64,000 nt of DNA, taken from Bostrychus sinensis (lineage: Eukaryota; Chordata; Actinopteri; Gobiiformes; Eleotridae). Positions 1-10,680 of the stretch are shown here, in pieces (the stretch's first letter is position 1; every line of letters starts with the position of its first letter). The translations under genes and the position numbers were made by a program. Under the pieces are notes generated by a model. It saw nothing but the letters and a program-made list of their open reading frames with translations, had not been told where the DNA came from and made no database searches. Location: the NCBI GenBank assembly GCA_020698575.1, contig CM036251.1:7397788-7461787 (forward strand), given 5' to 3'.

Positions 1-207
1 TATATAAATTTATGTTTCTCTTCTGTAAAATGGTCAGGTAATGATGTCTAGCGCCAAATATGCGAGCCAGATTACGCGCCATTATACTTTGGTGACCTGT
101 TTGCTGTTTTAAAGGGACATCGCGATTCATTTTTTCCACACCGTTTAAAAATTTCTCTCCTATGCATAGATTTTAGCCGAGTTATGAAGAATCGTTACAT
201 CCCTAAT

Positions 208-620
208 ACAGAGTGAATTCAATAACTTCTCTCGCATGATTCATGGCGTTTAGTGCTTTCCTTCATCACCTGTTGTTTCTCCTGAGGTCTGCGACAGTAA
301 AATACTAAAGTCCCACTGACATCCAACATAATGACCACATTCAAACAAACCCACTTTCCCACAGCTCCTTGTACAACTGGCTTCTGCTGCAGTTCCAGTT
401 CAGAAATAAGAACAAAGCTGCTCATAATGCGGCATATTCTTGTGTTTTATGGCAAAACTGGCACCAATTTTTAATTGGTTTCTTGTTTCTCTGATTGGTT
501 ACTCTCCCTGTGCCTCTTCTGCTCATAGAAATGAAGCTCAAGGGAAAGGATACCAGACTCATTTATTTGTATAGAATAGGAAAAGAGTTGGTCTGGTTTG
601 AGAGGTGAAGAGACGAAGGT
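208..620. repeat. Dispersed repeat family A, copy 1
   Basis: This segment is clearly similar to 3985-4428 over about 400 bp; shared words include TTTAGTGCTTTCCTTC, AAAGTCCCACTGACA and CAACTGGCTTCTGCTGC. It has no open frame of note and no terminal repeats visible here. Copy 2 has imperfect inverted ends, so this copy may be a truncated DNA transposon. Positions 1-207 upstream hold nothing I recognise. Confidence 0.6.
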
Positions 621-1860
621 TTTTCTGGGCTAACCGTGAGGCCAATTTTTTTCTGATCATATTATTGTGACCCATCTTTTACAGAACCAGAACAGAACAT
701 TTTTTTCCCCCTATATTATTTTACTATGATTTTTACAGCGCACACATTTTACCATTTGATGTAATTAACAGTATTGGCTTTAACTAAGCGGAATATTGTG
801 GAGACTGTAAAAGACAAACAGCCTCTTAGCTGATTCTGGTGCATTTGCAGGAATGTGAATTAATGTACAATGTCCCTGTCAAATGAACTCAACTAAATAT
901 TTAACCTCCCCGTGACCCACCTTTAGGCCCTGACCCTATTTGGGAAACACGTGAACAAACAAAGGACGAGTGAATTTTGTTGGCCTCCTGAGACCTCATT
1001 CAGTGTTTGCACGTTAAGTTTGTGCTGTGCTTCCTTACATGGATCTTGAGTCTAAAAATAAAGAAAACTATATTCAGCCTTCCTACGACTCGCTTTTAGG
1101 TCCTGACCCACCATTTGAGAAACACTAATGTAGTCCGTAACCACATTTTGCTGCTCTCCTGAGACCTCTGTAGATACTGTATAACTCGCTGTTGACCTTG
1201 GGCCGCTGGGTAACTGTGGGCTGGAGGCAGATGTGATGCAGTTTTGTTTTGTGCTGACCCAAATAACCATTAACTACATGTGATTATGTCCCTTGTGTGG
1301 GAGCGGTGTGGTGGCGGGCTTCATGCCGTCTGTAACTTCCTGTTTCCTCTCCTAACCCTAACCCACTTTTCTATTACTTTTATGTGATGTCTTAAGCTAC
1401 GTAACTTTTTATTTTAAAGACTTTTCCTCGTCTTTTATAAATGTTTTTGTCCTTTCTCTTGTCGGCGCCGGATTAATGCTGGTGCTTCAGTGTTGCCCGA
1501 GGCTTGAGGCTGTCTTGTGAAATGCAGATCTATGGATTTGTTCTTGAGGTAGAGGTATGTCGTGTGTGTGTGTGTGTCTTGTGTTTTTGTGGCCTCGAGC
1601 TGCACTTTTCTGTTCACGCAGCCGATGACATGCAGAATATTCCTCAGTGACTCATCCGGACAACTGCAAAGCTGGCCACTTTTGGGTTTTTTTCTTTCTC
1701 AACTTCTTCTAAGCAGAGCTATAGTTAGCTTGTGCTTGTGTCTGCAGAACATGTAGGCATGTAGTGTGCACATTTAACACTGATCTGTTGGTCATAATGA
1801 GGGAAAATGTTATTTAGATACTGTTACTCAAGATATTTTTGATATAAACACTCCAGGTCT
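621..1860. other. No gene seen; degraded repeat pieces
   Basis: Mostly AT-rich unique-looking sequence. Two short segments, about 905-1010 and 1085-1175, resemble each other: both have 'TTTAGG.CCTGACCC', then 'TTTGGGAAACAC' or 'TTTGAGAAACAC', then 'CTCCTGAGACCTC'. They look like ends of old hAT-type elements. A short GT run lies at 1562-1578. I see no splice-bounded open frame. Confidence 0.4.
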
Positions 1861-2516
1861 AAGCCAGGACTAAAACTGGACTAAAACTGGACTAAAACTG
1901 GACTAAAACTGGACTAAAACTGGACTAAAACTGGACTAAAACTGGACTAAAACTTGGACTAAAATTGGACTGACCCTGGTCTAAATTATAACTAAAACAA
2001 AGTCAAAACAAGTTCTAACCAGGACTAAAACAAGGCCTGAACGAGGTATAAACCAGGTCTAAACCAGGATTAAACCAGGATTAAACCAGGACTATACCAG
2101 GAATAAAACATGGCCTTAGCCAGATCTGAATGAGATCTAAACCAGGACTAAACCAGATCAAAACGGGTCTAAACTAGGAGTAAATCAAAAGGAAAGTAGC
2201 TCTAAACGAGGTCTAAAAGAGGACAAAACAAAGTCTAAACCAAGACTAAACCATGACTATACCAAGGTCTAAATCAGGTCTAAACCAAAATTAAAGCAAT
2301 GTCTTAACCAGGTCTGAACAAGGTCTAAACCGGGATCAAACCAGGGCTAAACCAGCTCTAAACCAGGTCTAAAAGAGGTCTAAACAAAGTCTAAACCAGG
2401 GTTAAACCAAGGCTAAACCAAGGTCTAAATCAGGGCTAAACCAAAATTAAAACAATGTATTAACCAGGTCTGAACAAGGTCTAAACGAGGACTAAACCAG
2501 GGCTAAACCACGACTA
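1861..2516 (+). repeat. 11-bp minisatellite (CTAAACCAGGA-type)
   Basis: A tandem array of an 11-mer, GGACTAAAACT at first (about nine near-perfect copies from 1868), then decaying into variants such as CCAGGTCTAAA, CCAGGACTAAA and CAAGGTCTAAA. It is the first of about ten arrays of this family in the window. No hAT-like ends are visible around this one. Confidence 0.85.
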
Positions 2517-2562
2517 GGTTTTGTCAAAAAGAACAAATGAGTAAAGCATTTGTTTGGCCTAG

Positions 2563-2665
2563 AGGTTGGAGTAGTAGCAATAGTAGTAACAGAACTTTTA
2601 TTAAGCAGTTGTAGCAGTAGTTTTAACAGATGAAGAAGTAGTAAAAATAGCTGTAGTAGTTTTGG
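2563..2665 (+). repeat. Degenerate AGT trinucleotide tract
   Basis: The region is rich in GTAGTAG and AGTAGTAACAG with many interruptions. It is one of many AGT/ACT tracts in the window and looks old. The sequence from 2666 to 3280 holds no gene that I can support. Confidence 0.6.
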
Positions 2666-3283
2666 AAGTTAACTCTACTTTACACTTTTTGTGGTGCCGA
2701 ATTGGTGCACTTTTTTCATGCAAAATAATAGCAGTAAACAGTTTGAAGAACAGATAAAGAAAAACTGACAGTAGTTTTTAAGAATAAATAAAGTTATTGT
2801 ATAAATAAGTACTTGTGTATTCAAAAACATGTGGGCATAAACAGTATCTACACTTGTCTTTCCTAATCTGTGTACAGTTGCTCGATCATGTGACACTCAT
2901 GCAGAAAACCTGGATTTCTCTGCTGCTTCGTTGTGTCTTGTGACGCACACTGTTCCTCTTTTCACAGTTCTGCCTTTTACACTTTTTTTTCTTTCCACAT
3001 GTGGGTTTGTCTGTCCTTTTTAACTCCGGCAAATGAGAGAGACCGAGGCGCAGTGACATCAGCGTCCCAGCCCGCACGCCTCTGTAAAACTGCCCCCAAA
3101 CATTTACAACAAGCGCTCGTATAACACACCCTCGCGCCAACCACCACACACTTGTATCCAAGAAAGTCCTATTTCTGCACCACTTGTCCTACGTCTGGGC
3201 TGCTGCTGCTGAGTCTGAGTCGAGCCCATACGTCATCGATCCCTGCACCGGGGCCGGGCGCTTTAATTACAGTCATTAGCTTA

Positions 3284-3460
3284 GAGTGGATCTGCGTCTG
3301 GGGTTAGAGAACTTTATTACCGTGACCTATTCCTCCCCACTGAGCGAGCAGCCAAATGTTGTTGCTGTCGTTGTTGTAGTTCGCATTCGAAGAGAGGCTG
3401 TGTTTAGAGAAGGCTTGCCACTAAGTAGGCTTTCTGCATTGGGGTTACTTTTTACTTCAG
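3284..3460 (+). repeat. Dispersed repeat family B, copy 1
   Basis: Similar to 4826-4975: both read GGGGTT, then AACTTTATTACC, then a TTCCTCCCC block, then GTGTTTAGAG or ATGTTTAGAG and a GCTTGCC core. The family is not identified. Confidence 0.55.
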
Positions 3461-3462
3461 AG

Positions 3463-3595
3463 GTGGGATAAATACTGTTACGAAGTACAAGTAGACATCA
3501 GAGAGACATTTTAGAGATTTTGGAGAGATGGTGTGTTTATTGCTGCATGGTAAAAAATACTACTACTACTGCTTCCACTAGTACTACTAATGCTA
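3463..3595 (+). mobile_element. hAT-like 'CAGTGGTGGAA' element end with ACT tract
   Basis: TCAGAGGTGGGATAAATACTG followed by GAAGTACAAGTA resembles the left end of the element better preserved at 9145-10259. A short ACT tract (about 3557-3592) follows. No right end was found, so this is a fragment. Confidence 0.4.
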
Positions 3596-3664
3596 TATTT
3601 GTAAGGCAATTGCGCTACCCTTCCTGCCACAGAGGGCATACTATTATTTATTTATAGACTAGAG

Positions 3665-4620
3665 CAGAGATTCTCAAACTTTTCACCCCAAGTACCACCT
3701 CGGGATATATTTGCAAGTGCCATTGCTATGCATGACTATAAATCCCGGTCTAAACCAGGTTTAATTCAAGACCAAACCAAGACAAATCAAGGACTAAACC
3801 AGAACTATACACCAGGACTGAATCGGGCTTGAAAAGGACAAAACCAGGTTTATATTAGCCTGGCGAGCCAGCCTATCCTAATTTTTTTCTTAAACAGGAC
3901 AGGCTTGTTCTTCTCATGGAGGGAAGATGATTTGGAACTGGCCTATCACAGTCATTTATCTGCAGCGCATCTTATGAATGCGAAAGATAACCAAGATAGC
4001 GCTGTTTAACGAGTTAATTTAATAACTTCCCTGGCCTCATTAACAACGTTTAGTGCTTTCCTTCGTCACCTGTTGGTTCTGCTGAAGTTCTCATTGTTGT
4101 TCAGTTCTCTCTGGGATTGTTGCCATTTTAACAACAGTAAAGTCCCACTGACACCCAACCTAACAACCACATTCAAACAAACCCACTTTCTTCACAAGTC
4201 TTTGTACAACTGGCTTCTGCTGCTGTCCCCGTTCAGAAATAAGTAGAGAGCTGCTCATAATACAGCATATTCTGGTGTTTTATGAGAAAAAATGGCAAGA
4301 ATCCACCATCTTTGTTTCTCTGATTGGCAGCTCCGCCTGTCATTGTTCCACCTGTAGAAACAAAACTTACGCGAAGGGTTACCAGACCAAACTTCTTTGA
4401 ATACAATGTCTGGTCTGCCCAGGCTATGTCTATACTAGGACTGAACTAAAACCAGGACGAATCTGGAACTGAACTGTGCCTAAACCAAGTCTAAACCCAG
4501 ACTTAATGAAGCCTAAGTGAGCTCGACTGGATTGAACAAGGACTAAACCAGGACACAGCAGTGGTCTGATCTTCAAATGTTAAGCCTCCACCAGAGAAGG
4601 ACTAAAACAGGAATAAATCC
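3665..4620 (+). mobile_element. hAT-like element fragment carrying 11-mer minisatellite
   Basis: It begins CAGAGATTCTCAAACT followed by CACCCCAAGTACCACC, the left-end signature of the family seen better at 5510-6092 and 62339-62699. Degenerate 11-mers (CTAAACCAGG type) occupy 3740-3855 and 4430-4580. Another repeat (3856-4428) lies between them. No matching right end is seen. Confidence 0.5.
3856..4428 (+). mobile_element. Dispersed repeat family A, copy 2, nested in 11-mer array
   Basis: Its right 440 bp match 208-620. Its ends, TAGCCTGGCGAGCCAG and (reverse complement of the right end) TAGCCTGGGCAGACCAG, are imperfect inverted repeats, consistent with a non-autonomous DNA transposon. The flanks on both sides are 11-mer array sequence, so it was inserted into the array. 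Confidence 0.55.
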
Positions 4621-4701
4621 ATCTCTAAATTAAAAATAATGTACTGGAATAAGTAATATTTTCACCTCAACACTGACTCAAGTTAAAGTAGCCAGTGTCT
4701 C

Positions 4702-4800
4702 AAACCTAATCACAGAGGGTTGCATCAGGAAGGGCACCCGTTGTAGAAAAAAAAAATCTTTGCCAAATCAATATACAAGTCACTGTTCTGAGTAAAAGTG
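4702..4800 (+). repeat. Fragment with 'CATCAGGAAGGGCA' motif
   Basis: GGTTGCATCAGGAAGGGCAC, then TTGCCAAATCAATAT, resembles a motif I know from widespread fish retroposon tails. The fragment is too short to classify. Confidence 0.35.
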
Positions 4801-4825
4801 TCTGGTACTTTCCAGCGCTGCCCCG

Positions 4826-4975
4826 GGGTTGGCTAACTTTATTACCACGACTCTTTCCTCCCCGTAGAGCTGACCTAATGTCGTTCAGCCACTGCATTTA
4901 CACAAAGGCAATGTTTAGAGGACTGCTTGCCGCCAAATTGGCTCTCTGAATCATTCACAACAGGTAACTTTCCTC
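4826..4975 (+). repeat. Dispersed repeat family B, copy 2
   Basis: Second copy of the segment at 3284-3460. The following 4976-5509 contains no feature I can support. Confidence 0.55.
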
Positions 4976-5509
4976 TCTGCTCTTGTATTTTTAGCTGTAG
5001 GGGAAGTGTATTCTGGCAGTAGATTGAGGCAGAGTGGAGTGCAAAGGGCCATGTCAGTGCCGTGGTTATTGGTGGACTGCTGCTGGCTTTTGGAGTCACC
5101 AGACAGACCGAGCTATTTACCACCACTCTGGACCTCCATTAGCTGCCATGGCCCGTTGTCTTTCTAGTTTTGATCTATAGTGCACGACTCGGCCTTGCGT
5201 CTTTCTCTCCTCTCCTTAGCTACAGATTTTATTTTTAACCAGAGCCTGAACATTTTTGCTTCCACTTCTTTCCTTCTCTTATCAGGATGTTATTGCACAC
5301 ACACTTTGTCTCATTCAGAGCAACATCATAAATTATTTTAGTGGCGGGATCAACACGTAAAGGGACAAACTAACTCTCCCCTGACTCCTTCTCATTGCCG
5401 TCCAGCCTCCTACATAACACAGTCTGATGTACACTATGGCTACACAAGTTCATAAGCAACCATTTGTTTTAATATACGCCATTTGCAAACGATATTCAAT
5501 AGCGTTAAC

Positions 5510-6092
5510 TAGTGATTCTCAAACCTTTTACACCAGACATGTCCAAAGTGTGGCCCGGGGGCCATTTGTGGCACAGGTCAAGATTAGATATGGCCCTCAA
5601 CCTTTATAAGAAAGTGTGTACAGTGTTTCTTTACATCTGTGCCCCCATCTACTACTCTCTGCCTTGTTGATATTGTTTTAAAGTTTATAGTTATTTGGCT
5701 TTTGAAAAAATACTTAAATACTTTTAAAACGGTGTGCATTTAATTTATACTTTATGTGCGTTCAGTATCAGGAGGGACTGTTGGCCCTTGAACCTTTGCA
5801 CATCTTCAAATCTGGCCCTCTTGGGAAAAAGTTTGGACACCTCTGTTTTACACCAAGTAAGATCTAAGAAAATATTTGACTTTAATGAGCCTAAATCTTG
5901 ACAAACCTAGGTCTAAAAACTGAACCAATCCAGGACTAAACCAGGTCTCGGATACGTCTAAGCCCGGACAAAGCAGCAGCTTCAGATTTAATTTAGAGCA
6001 TGAATAAAACAGGAATAAAACGAGAATAAATTAAATTAAATCAGGCCTTGAGTACCCCCAGCGGTACCTCTACCACAGTTTGAGAACCACTG
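5510..6092 (+). mobile_element. hAT MITE with internal 11-mers, itself interrupted
   Basis: The left end TAGTGATTCTCAAAC and the right end GTTTGAGAACCACTG are inverted copies of the common hAT terminus CAGTGGTTCTCAAAC. The flanking 8-mers GCGTTAAC and GCATATAC agree at 5 of 8 positions, a weak target duplication. Inside are degenerate CTAAACCAGG units (5885-5965) and the family motif AGTACC...GCGGTACC near the right end. A separate hAT (5534-5845) sits just inside the left end. Confidence 0.7.
5534..5845 (+). mobile_element. hAT MITE, 'CAGACATGTCCAAAG' family, copy 1
   Basis: The left end CAGACATGTCCAAAGTG and right end TTTGGACACCTCTG are inverted repeats, and the element is flanked by a perfect 8-bp duplication, TTTTACAC (5526-5533 and 5846-5853). 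The 8-bp duplication and the terminus identify a non-autonomous hAT element. It interrupts the 5510-6092 element: joining the flanks restores that element's family sequence (TCTCAAAC...TTTTACACCAAGTA). Confidence 0.9.
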
Positions 6093-6165
6093 GCATATAC
6101 AAACTAAAATGCTAACTAAGACATCTTTATTCTTTTATGCATTACTTTTGTTGATTTCAGAAAAG

Positions 6166-6412
6166 TACACTGTAAATGTTTTCCTTGTGAAATCACAGTA
6201 AATTCCTGGCTACTAGTTGCTGTACTTTCACAGTAAATTCACTTCAAATATTTCAGAGTAATTACTGTAACTTACTGTACCTTCTTACTACACTGATATT
6301 CACAGTAAAGCATTGTGAAATCAAAATATTGTGAATATTTTAAGTGTTTTTACTGTGAAAGTACAGCCATTAGTAGCCAGTAATTTGTTGTGATTTCACA
6401 TTAAGCAATATT
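6166..6412. mobile_element. Small foldback MITE
   Basis: Arms at about 6187-6236 and 6351-6400 are inverted copies (TGTGAAATCACA ... GTACTTTCACAGTA against its reverse complement) with few mismatches and a loop of about 115 bp. It resembles palindromic DNA transposon derivatives. Ends and target duplication are not clear. Confidence 0.65.
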
Positions 6413-7188
6413 TTATATATTTAGACTGTCCTACAATGTACAATACAAACATAACATGGATCTGCTAAAAAAAAAGCACAAAAAAAAAGCTAATGTAACT
6501 ATTTGACATGCATAAAAAGACTGCAACACTCATTAACATTAGTTTCACTTTTTAATGACAATTCAGTTTCCAAAAGACAGCCTTGTACACACAACACTGG
6601 CACAGTTTATCCTAATTTTAAATAAACTTTATTTTCAACACAAAATGCACTAAGCTTTATTACTTTGCTGTCATAAAAAATACATAAACAGTCATCAGTC
6701 ATAGACCTAAAATGAAATAATGTAAACTCCTGCTGCGCTAGATCATTTTGAAATAAACCCAGATAAATGGAAAACTGTTCTGTGGTCAGATTAATCACAA
6801 ACTATGACATACACTGATGATGTGTTGAAAAGTTATCAGAGGGGGAAAGGTTGCATTTTGTTGCTTAAATTAGTCATAACATGAAGTTGTTCTTGGTAAT
6901 GGAAAAAATATAAACTAACATCTTGTTTCCGTTGGGTCTGTAAGTGTCTCTGCACCTTCAGACTTGAAAACACAACATTATCATCTTTAAGCGGCAGCAA
7001 AAAGTGCACATCTGTTCAGTGCATAAATATAAACAACAGCCTCTAAAAAGAGGACGGATGATTAAACACGGTGCATTTTCAAGTGATTAAGTGTTTTTAA
7101 ACAAATGGACGTGGCAAATACTGGGAATACTGGAACTGTTTTAACTCGAAGCTCAGTCCTTTCTGCACACAAAGGCTGAAAAAGTGAG
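6413..7188. other. AT-rich, no gene seen
   Basis: Includes short A runs near 6470-6490 but no repeat family or coding signal that I recognise. Confidence 0.4.
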
Positions 7189-7197
7189 ATGAGGCAG

Positions 7198-7713
7198 AGA
7201 CTGGAGGTGCGGGGCGGGAGAGGTGCGGGGACGGGAGTTGCTGGGATGAGAGAGGTGCAGGGACGAGAGTTGCGGGGACGGGAGAGGTGCGGGGACGAGA
7301 GAGGTGCGGGGACGAGAGAGGTGCGGGGACGAGAGAGGTGCGGGGACGAGAGAGGTGCGGGGACGAGAGAGGTGCGGGGACGAGAGAGGTGCAGGGGACG
7401 AGAGAGCTGCAGGGGACGAGAGAGGTGCGGGGACGAGAGAGGTGCGGGGGACGAGAGAGGTGCGGGGGACGAGAGAGGTGCGGGGGACGAGAGAGGTGCA
7501 GGGGACGAGAGAGGTGCAGGGGACGAGAGAGGTGCAGGGGACGGGGAGGTGCGGGGACGAGAGAGGTGCAGGGGACGAGAGAGGTGCAGGGGACGAGAGA
7601 GGTGCAGGGGACGAGAGAGGTGCAGGGGACGAGAGAGGTGCAGGGGACGAGAGAGGTGCAGGGGACGAGAGAGGTGCAGGGGACGAGAGAGGTGCGGGGA
7701 CGGGAGAGGTGCA
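7198..7713 (+). repeat. GC-rich minisatellite 1, 17-18-bp unit
   Basis: About 29 units of GGGGACGAGAGAGGTGC with a 17/18-bp length difference (GCGGGG or GCAGGGG). The + strand is almost all purine plus TGC. The period means that several frames on both strands stay open; the resulting Arg/Gly-rich or Pro/Ser-rich translations are artefacts. It abuts two more minisatellites downstream. Confidence 0.95.
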
Positions 7714-7884
7714 ATGACAGGACTGGGACAGGAGTAGGAGTGGGACTGGGACAGGAGTGGGAGTGGGACTGGGACAGGAGTGGGACTGGGACAGGAGTGG
7801 GACTGGGACAGGAGTGGGACTGGGACAGGAGTGGGACTGGGACAGGAGTGGGACTGGGACAGGAGTGGGACTGGGACAGGACCA
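7714..7884 (+). repeat. GC-rich minisatellite 2, 17-bp unit
   Basis: About nine units of GGGACAGGAGTGGGACT, with some copies six bases shorter or longer near the left edge. It shares the GGGAC word with both neighbours. Confidence 0.95.
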
Positions 7885-7917
7885 GCTCAAGACCAGACTG
7901 GGACAGGACAGGACATG

Positions 7918-8490
7918 ACCGGGCCTGCGGCAGGACACCGGGCCTGCGGCAGGACACCGGGACTGCGGCAGGACACCGGGCCTGCGGCAGGACACCGGGC
8001 CTGCGGCAGGACACCGGGCCTGCGGCAGGACACCGGGACTGCGGCAGGACACCGGGACTGCGGCAGGACACCGGGACTGCGGCAGGTCACCGGGACTGCG
8101 GCAGGACACCGGGCCTGCGGCAGGACACCGGGACTGCGGCAGGACACCGGGCCTGCGGCAGGACACCGGGACTGCGGCAGGACACCGGGACTGCGGCAGG
8201 ACACCGGGACTGCGGCAGGTCACCGGGACTGCGGCAGGACACCGGGCCTGCGGCAGGACACCGGGACTGCGGCAGGACACCGGGCCTGCGGCAGGACACC
8301 GGGCCTGCGGCAGGACACCGGGCCTGCGGCAGGACACCGGGCCTGCGGCAGGACACCGGGCCTGCGGCAGGACACCGGGCCTGCGGCAGGACACCGGGCC
8401 TGCGGCAGGACACCGGGCCTGCGGCAGGACACCGGGCCTGCGGCAGGACACCGGGCCTGCGGCAGGACACCGGGCCTGCGGCAGGACAAC
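7918..8490 (+). repeat. GC-rich minisatellite 3, 19-bp unit
   Basis: About 30 units of GGGCCTGCGGCAGGACACC, with a frequent C-to-A variant (GGGACTGCGG) and two units reading GGTCACC. Each unit has two CpG sites. The word CGGCAGGACA is close to the GGGCAGGAXG core of classic hypervariable minisatellites. Because 19 is not a multiple of 3, all frames repeat every 19 codons and lack stops, so the open frames of 280-456 codons here are not genes. Confidence 0.95.
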
Positions 8491-9144
8491 GGGACTAGAG
8501 CACAAGAGCCAGGGAGGTGGCAAGGGCCCATGTTGATTTTAAACATTTTTGTACTTAAAAGTCAAAGACCACAGTTGGTGAGATGTACGTCTAAAGCACA
8601 GTGTGTACAGGTCATCAGATAAAAAAGTGATTTTAATGTTAAGTTTCTCTTTAAGAATCAATTTTCAAGTGCTCTGTCCAGAAAACAGTGTCCAATATTT
8701 GTCCAAACACTGTCTACCCACATGTTTGCTGGTGTTTTTAATCTTTAACTATCGAGTATCACTTGTGATGTGGCCCACACTGAGTCCAGCCTGAAAGATG
8801 TTCTTTAAAAATTGTGTTACTTTAAAAAGGCTCCACTTATTCTGGAAAAAGAGACAGTTTTCCCGCCACTGTTTCCTAGAGGTGACACCTGTCAGAGCCA
8901 AAAACAAAGTGCAGAACAAAATTGTGAATTGCACCACCCCGTTCACATCTTCAGAGGCGTCTTCAGAAAGTTTTCTTCTTGTCTAATTTTAGTCAAACAA
9001 GTAAATTGTCACCATATTCATGAAAAAAGGCAGGAAGTTTACACTGCAGAGCTATTATTACAGCAGGGAGCTCCAAACATTTCAGTGGAACAGCCGTTTT
9101 CTGAACCATAAGACTCATTTAAATGCAGTTTAATAAGAAATTAT
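8491..9144. other. No gene seen
   Basis: Unique-looking sequence between the minisatellites and a hAT element. Small frames are present but none shows domain-like or splice-bounded structure. Confidence 0.4.
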
Positions 9145-10259
9145 GAGTGGAGGAAGAAGTACTCAATTTCTTTAAGTAAAAGTACAGATAAAGGAGCAAC
9201 AATTCACACGTAAAAGTATCACCTTAAAATGAAGTAAAAGTATAGCAGTACTCACTTTTAAATGTAGTTGCAAATAAAGTAAAAGGACTTTGCACAGACT
9301 CGACAACTCATTTAAGTGTTAATAGTGAGGGATTTTGCTGAAAACTTGTGCTTATTACTAATAAAATGAACAAACTGGTGCAGTAGAAGAGGTGAGGTCT
9401 TCTGTCTTCTTTGTTTTGATTTTTCTAAAAGTACTGCTTTACTGCATTTTTTTGTGTGTCTACAATGAGTGTATGACAAAAGCCAATAATTTTAAACGGC
9501 AACACAAAATACCAACACTATAAACCAGACATGTCCAAAGTGCGGCCCGGGGGCCATTTGTGGCACGATGTGAAATTTCATATGGCCCTCAGCTTTTATG
9601 ACAAAATGCATTACTTATGGCCCTTCAGCACTTTTGTACAGTGTTTCTGTAGCTTTGTCTGTACATTTACGCATCTCATCTACTGCTCTTTGCCTTGTAT
9701 TTTCAAATTAGTGTGTTGAAAAATAATTGCAGTTGCAGTTTTTCTGTTCTAAGATGTTATTTTGTTGAAACTTAGGTTAGATTAAACTTTATTAATCTCA
9801 CAGTAGAGAAATTTACTTGTTTAGGTACCGCTTATTCAGAATAAAGTGCAGAAAGCAAGAAAATAGTGAGCAAGCATCACAGACAAAAAAGTGCAAGACA
9901 AAAGTGACTTCTTTTAGATTGTGTTTTCAGAGAAAATAATTTATAATTATTTGGCTTTTGAAAACGAAATGCTTATAAAACAATGCACATTTTATTTATT
10001 CTGTACATGGGTTCAGTTTTTAGAAAAAATCCGGAGGGACTGTTGGCCCTTGAAGATTTGAGCATCTCTAGATCTGGCCCTCACTGGAAAAAGTTTGGAA
10101 ACCCCTGCTATAAACCAACTTAAAAAAAGAAGAGTAAAAGGAACTCATATTTGCTCTAAAATGTAGTGAAGTAAAAGTACCCCTTGTAAAAGAAGTACAG
10201 ATACATGAAAATTGTACTTAAGTAACTAAATATTGTTACTTTGTTACATTCCACCACTG
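9145..10259 (+). mobile_element. hAT-like 'CAGTGGTGGAA' element, interrupted
   Basis: The left end GAGTGGAGGAAGAAGTACTC and the right end ATTCCACCACTG are inverted repeats. The flanking 8-mers GAAATTAT and GAAATGAT match at 7 of 8 positions, a hAT-type target duplication. The interior is rich in AAGTAAAAGTAC words. Another hAT (9526-10107) lies inside. Several AGT arrays in the window lie inside members of this family. Confidence 0.8.
9526..10107 (+). mobile_element. hAT MITE, 'CAGACATGTCCAAAG' family, copy 2
   Basis: Ends CAGACATGTCCAAAGTG and TTTGGAAACCCCTG, with a perfect 8-bp duplication CTATAAAC (9518-9525 and 10108-10115). It is about 270 bp longer than copy 1. Part of the extra is a segment at about 9775-9905 beginning GATTAAACTTTATTAATCTC, a motif familiar from other fish repeats. 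Confidence 0.92.
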
Positions 10260-10525
10260 GAAATGATCATATACAAGTTTATGTGCAGGTATTTCTTTCA
10301 TTTCAGCATTGACAGAAAATTTAGACTTTAATTTTTGATAACGTCTGAACTTAGGTCTGGCTTGAGAGCAGTAAATGTAGAAATCAAGGAAAAGTTAAAA
10401 TGCTGCTTAACATTGCTGTGGTGCCAAAAGCAATGCATTTTATCATTGGAGGAAGAAGAATTGTTGCTTGGTGCCATGACTGGCCCCCAAGCCAGACCTT
10501 AGTGTGTGTTACAGTGAATATAAGG

Positions 10526-10680
10526 GGCAGTAACTCAGTAGGTAGAGCCATTCGCCCACTAACCAGAAGGTTGGCAGATCGATCACCGCTACCAGCATTA
10601 ACCACTGTTATTGTGTCTTTGGGCAAGACACTTCACCGCCTGCTAATGTACGAATGTGTTAGTCTGATTATGATTGGTTG
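10526..10680 (+). mobile_element. tRNA-derived SINE, 5' part
   Basis: GGCAGTAACTCAGTAGGTAGAGC resembles a Pol III A box and GGCAGATCGATCACCGC a B box. TGTGTCTTTGGGCAAGACAC and CTTCACC follow, as in the complete copy at 21697-22014 (minus strand). The body stops at TTGTCGGAAAAGG, where the AGT-rich array begins. Confidence 0.7.

Noticed and set aside
1345..1365. CCTAACCCTAACCC as interstitial telomere sequence
   Set aside because: Only two units here, and again near 34090; too short to be meaningful.
1861..2516. CRISPR-like array, because short units repeat regularly
   Set aside because: The units are contiguous and degenerate with no unique spacers, and the genome is a vertebrate one.
7153..8523. 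Long open frames (up to 456 codons) as a repetitive protein gene
   Set aside because: They lie wholly in GC-rich tandem arrays that lack stops in several frames on both strands; no initiation or splice context and no non-repeat coding sequence.
10526..10600. Functional tRNA gene
   Set aside because: A- and B-box-like words are present, but the cloverleaf stems do not pair convincingly and the same head recurs in many SINE copies.
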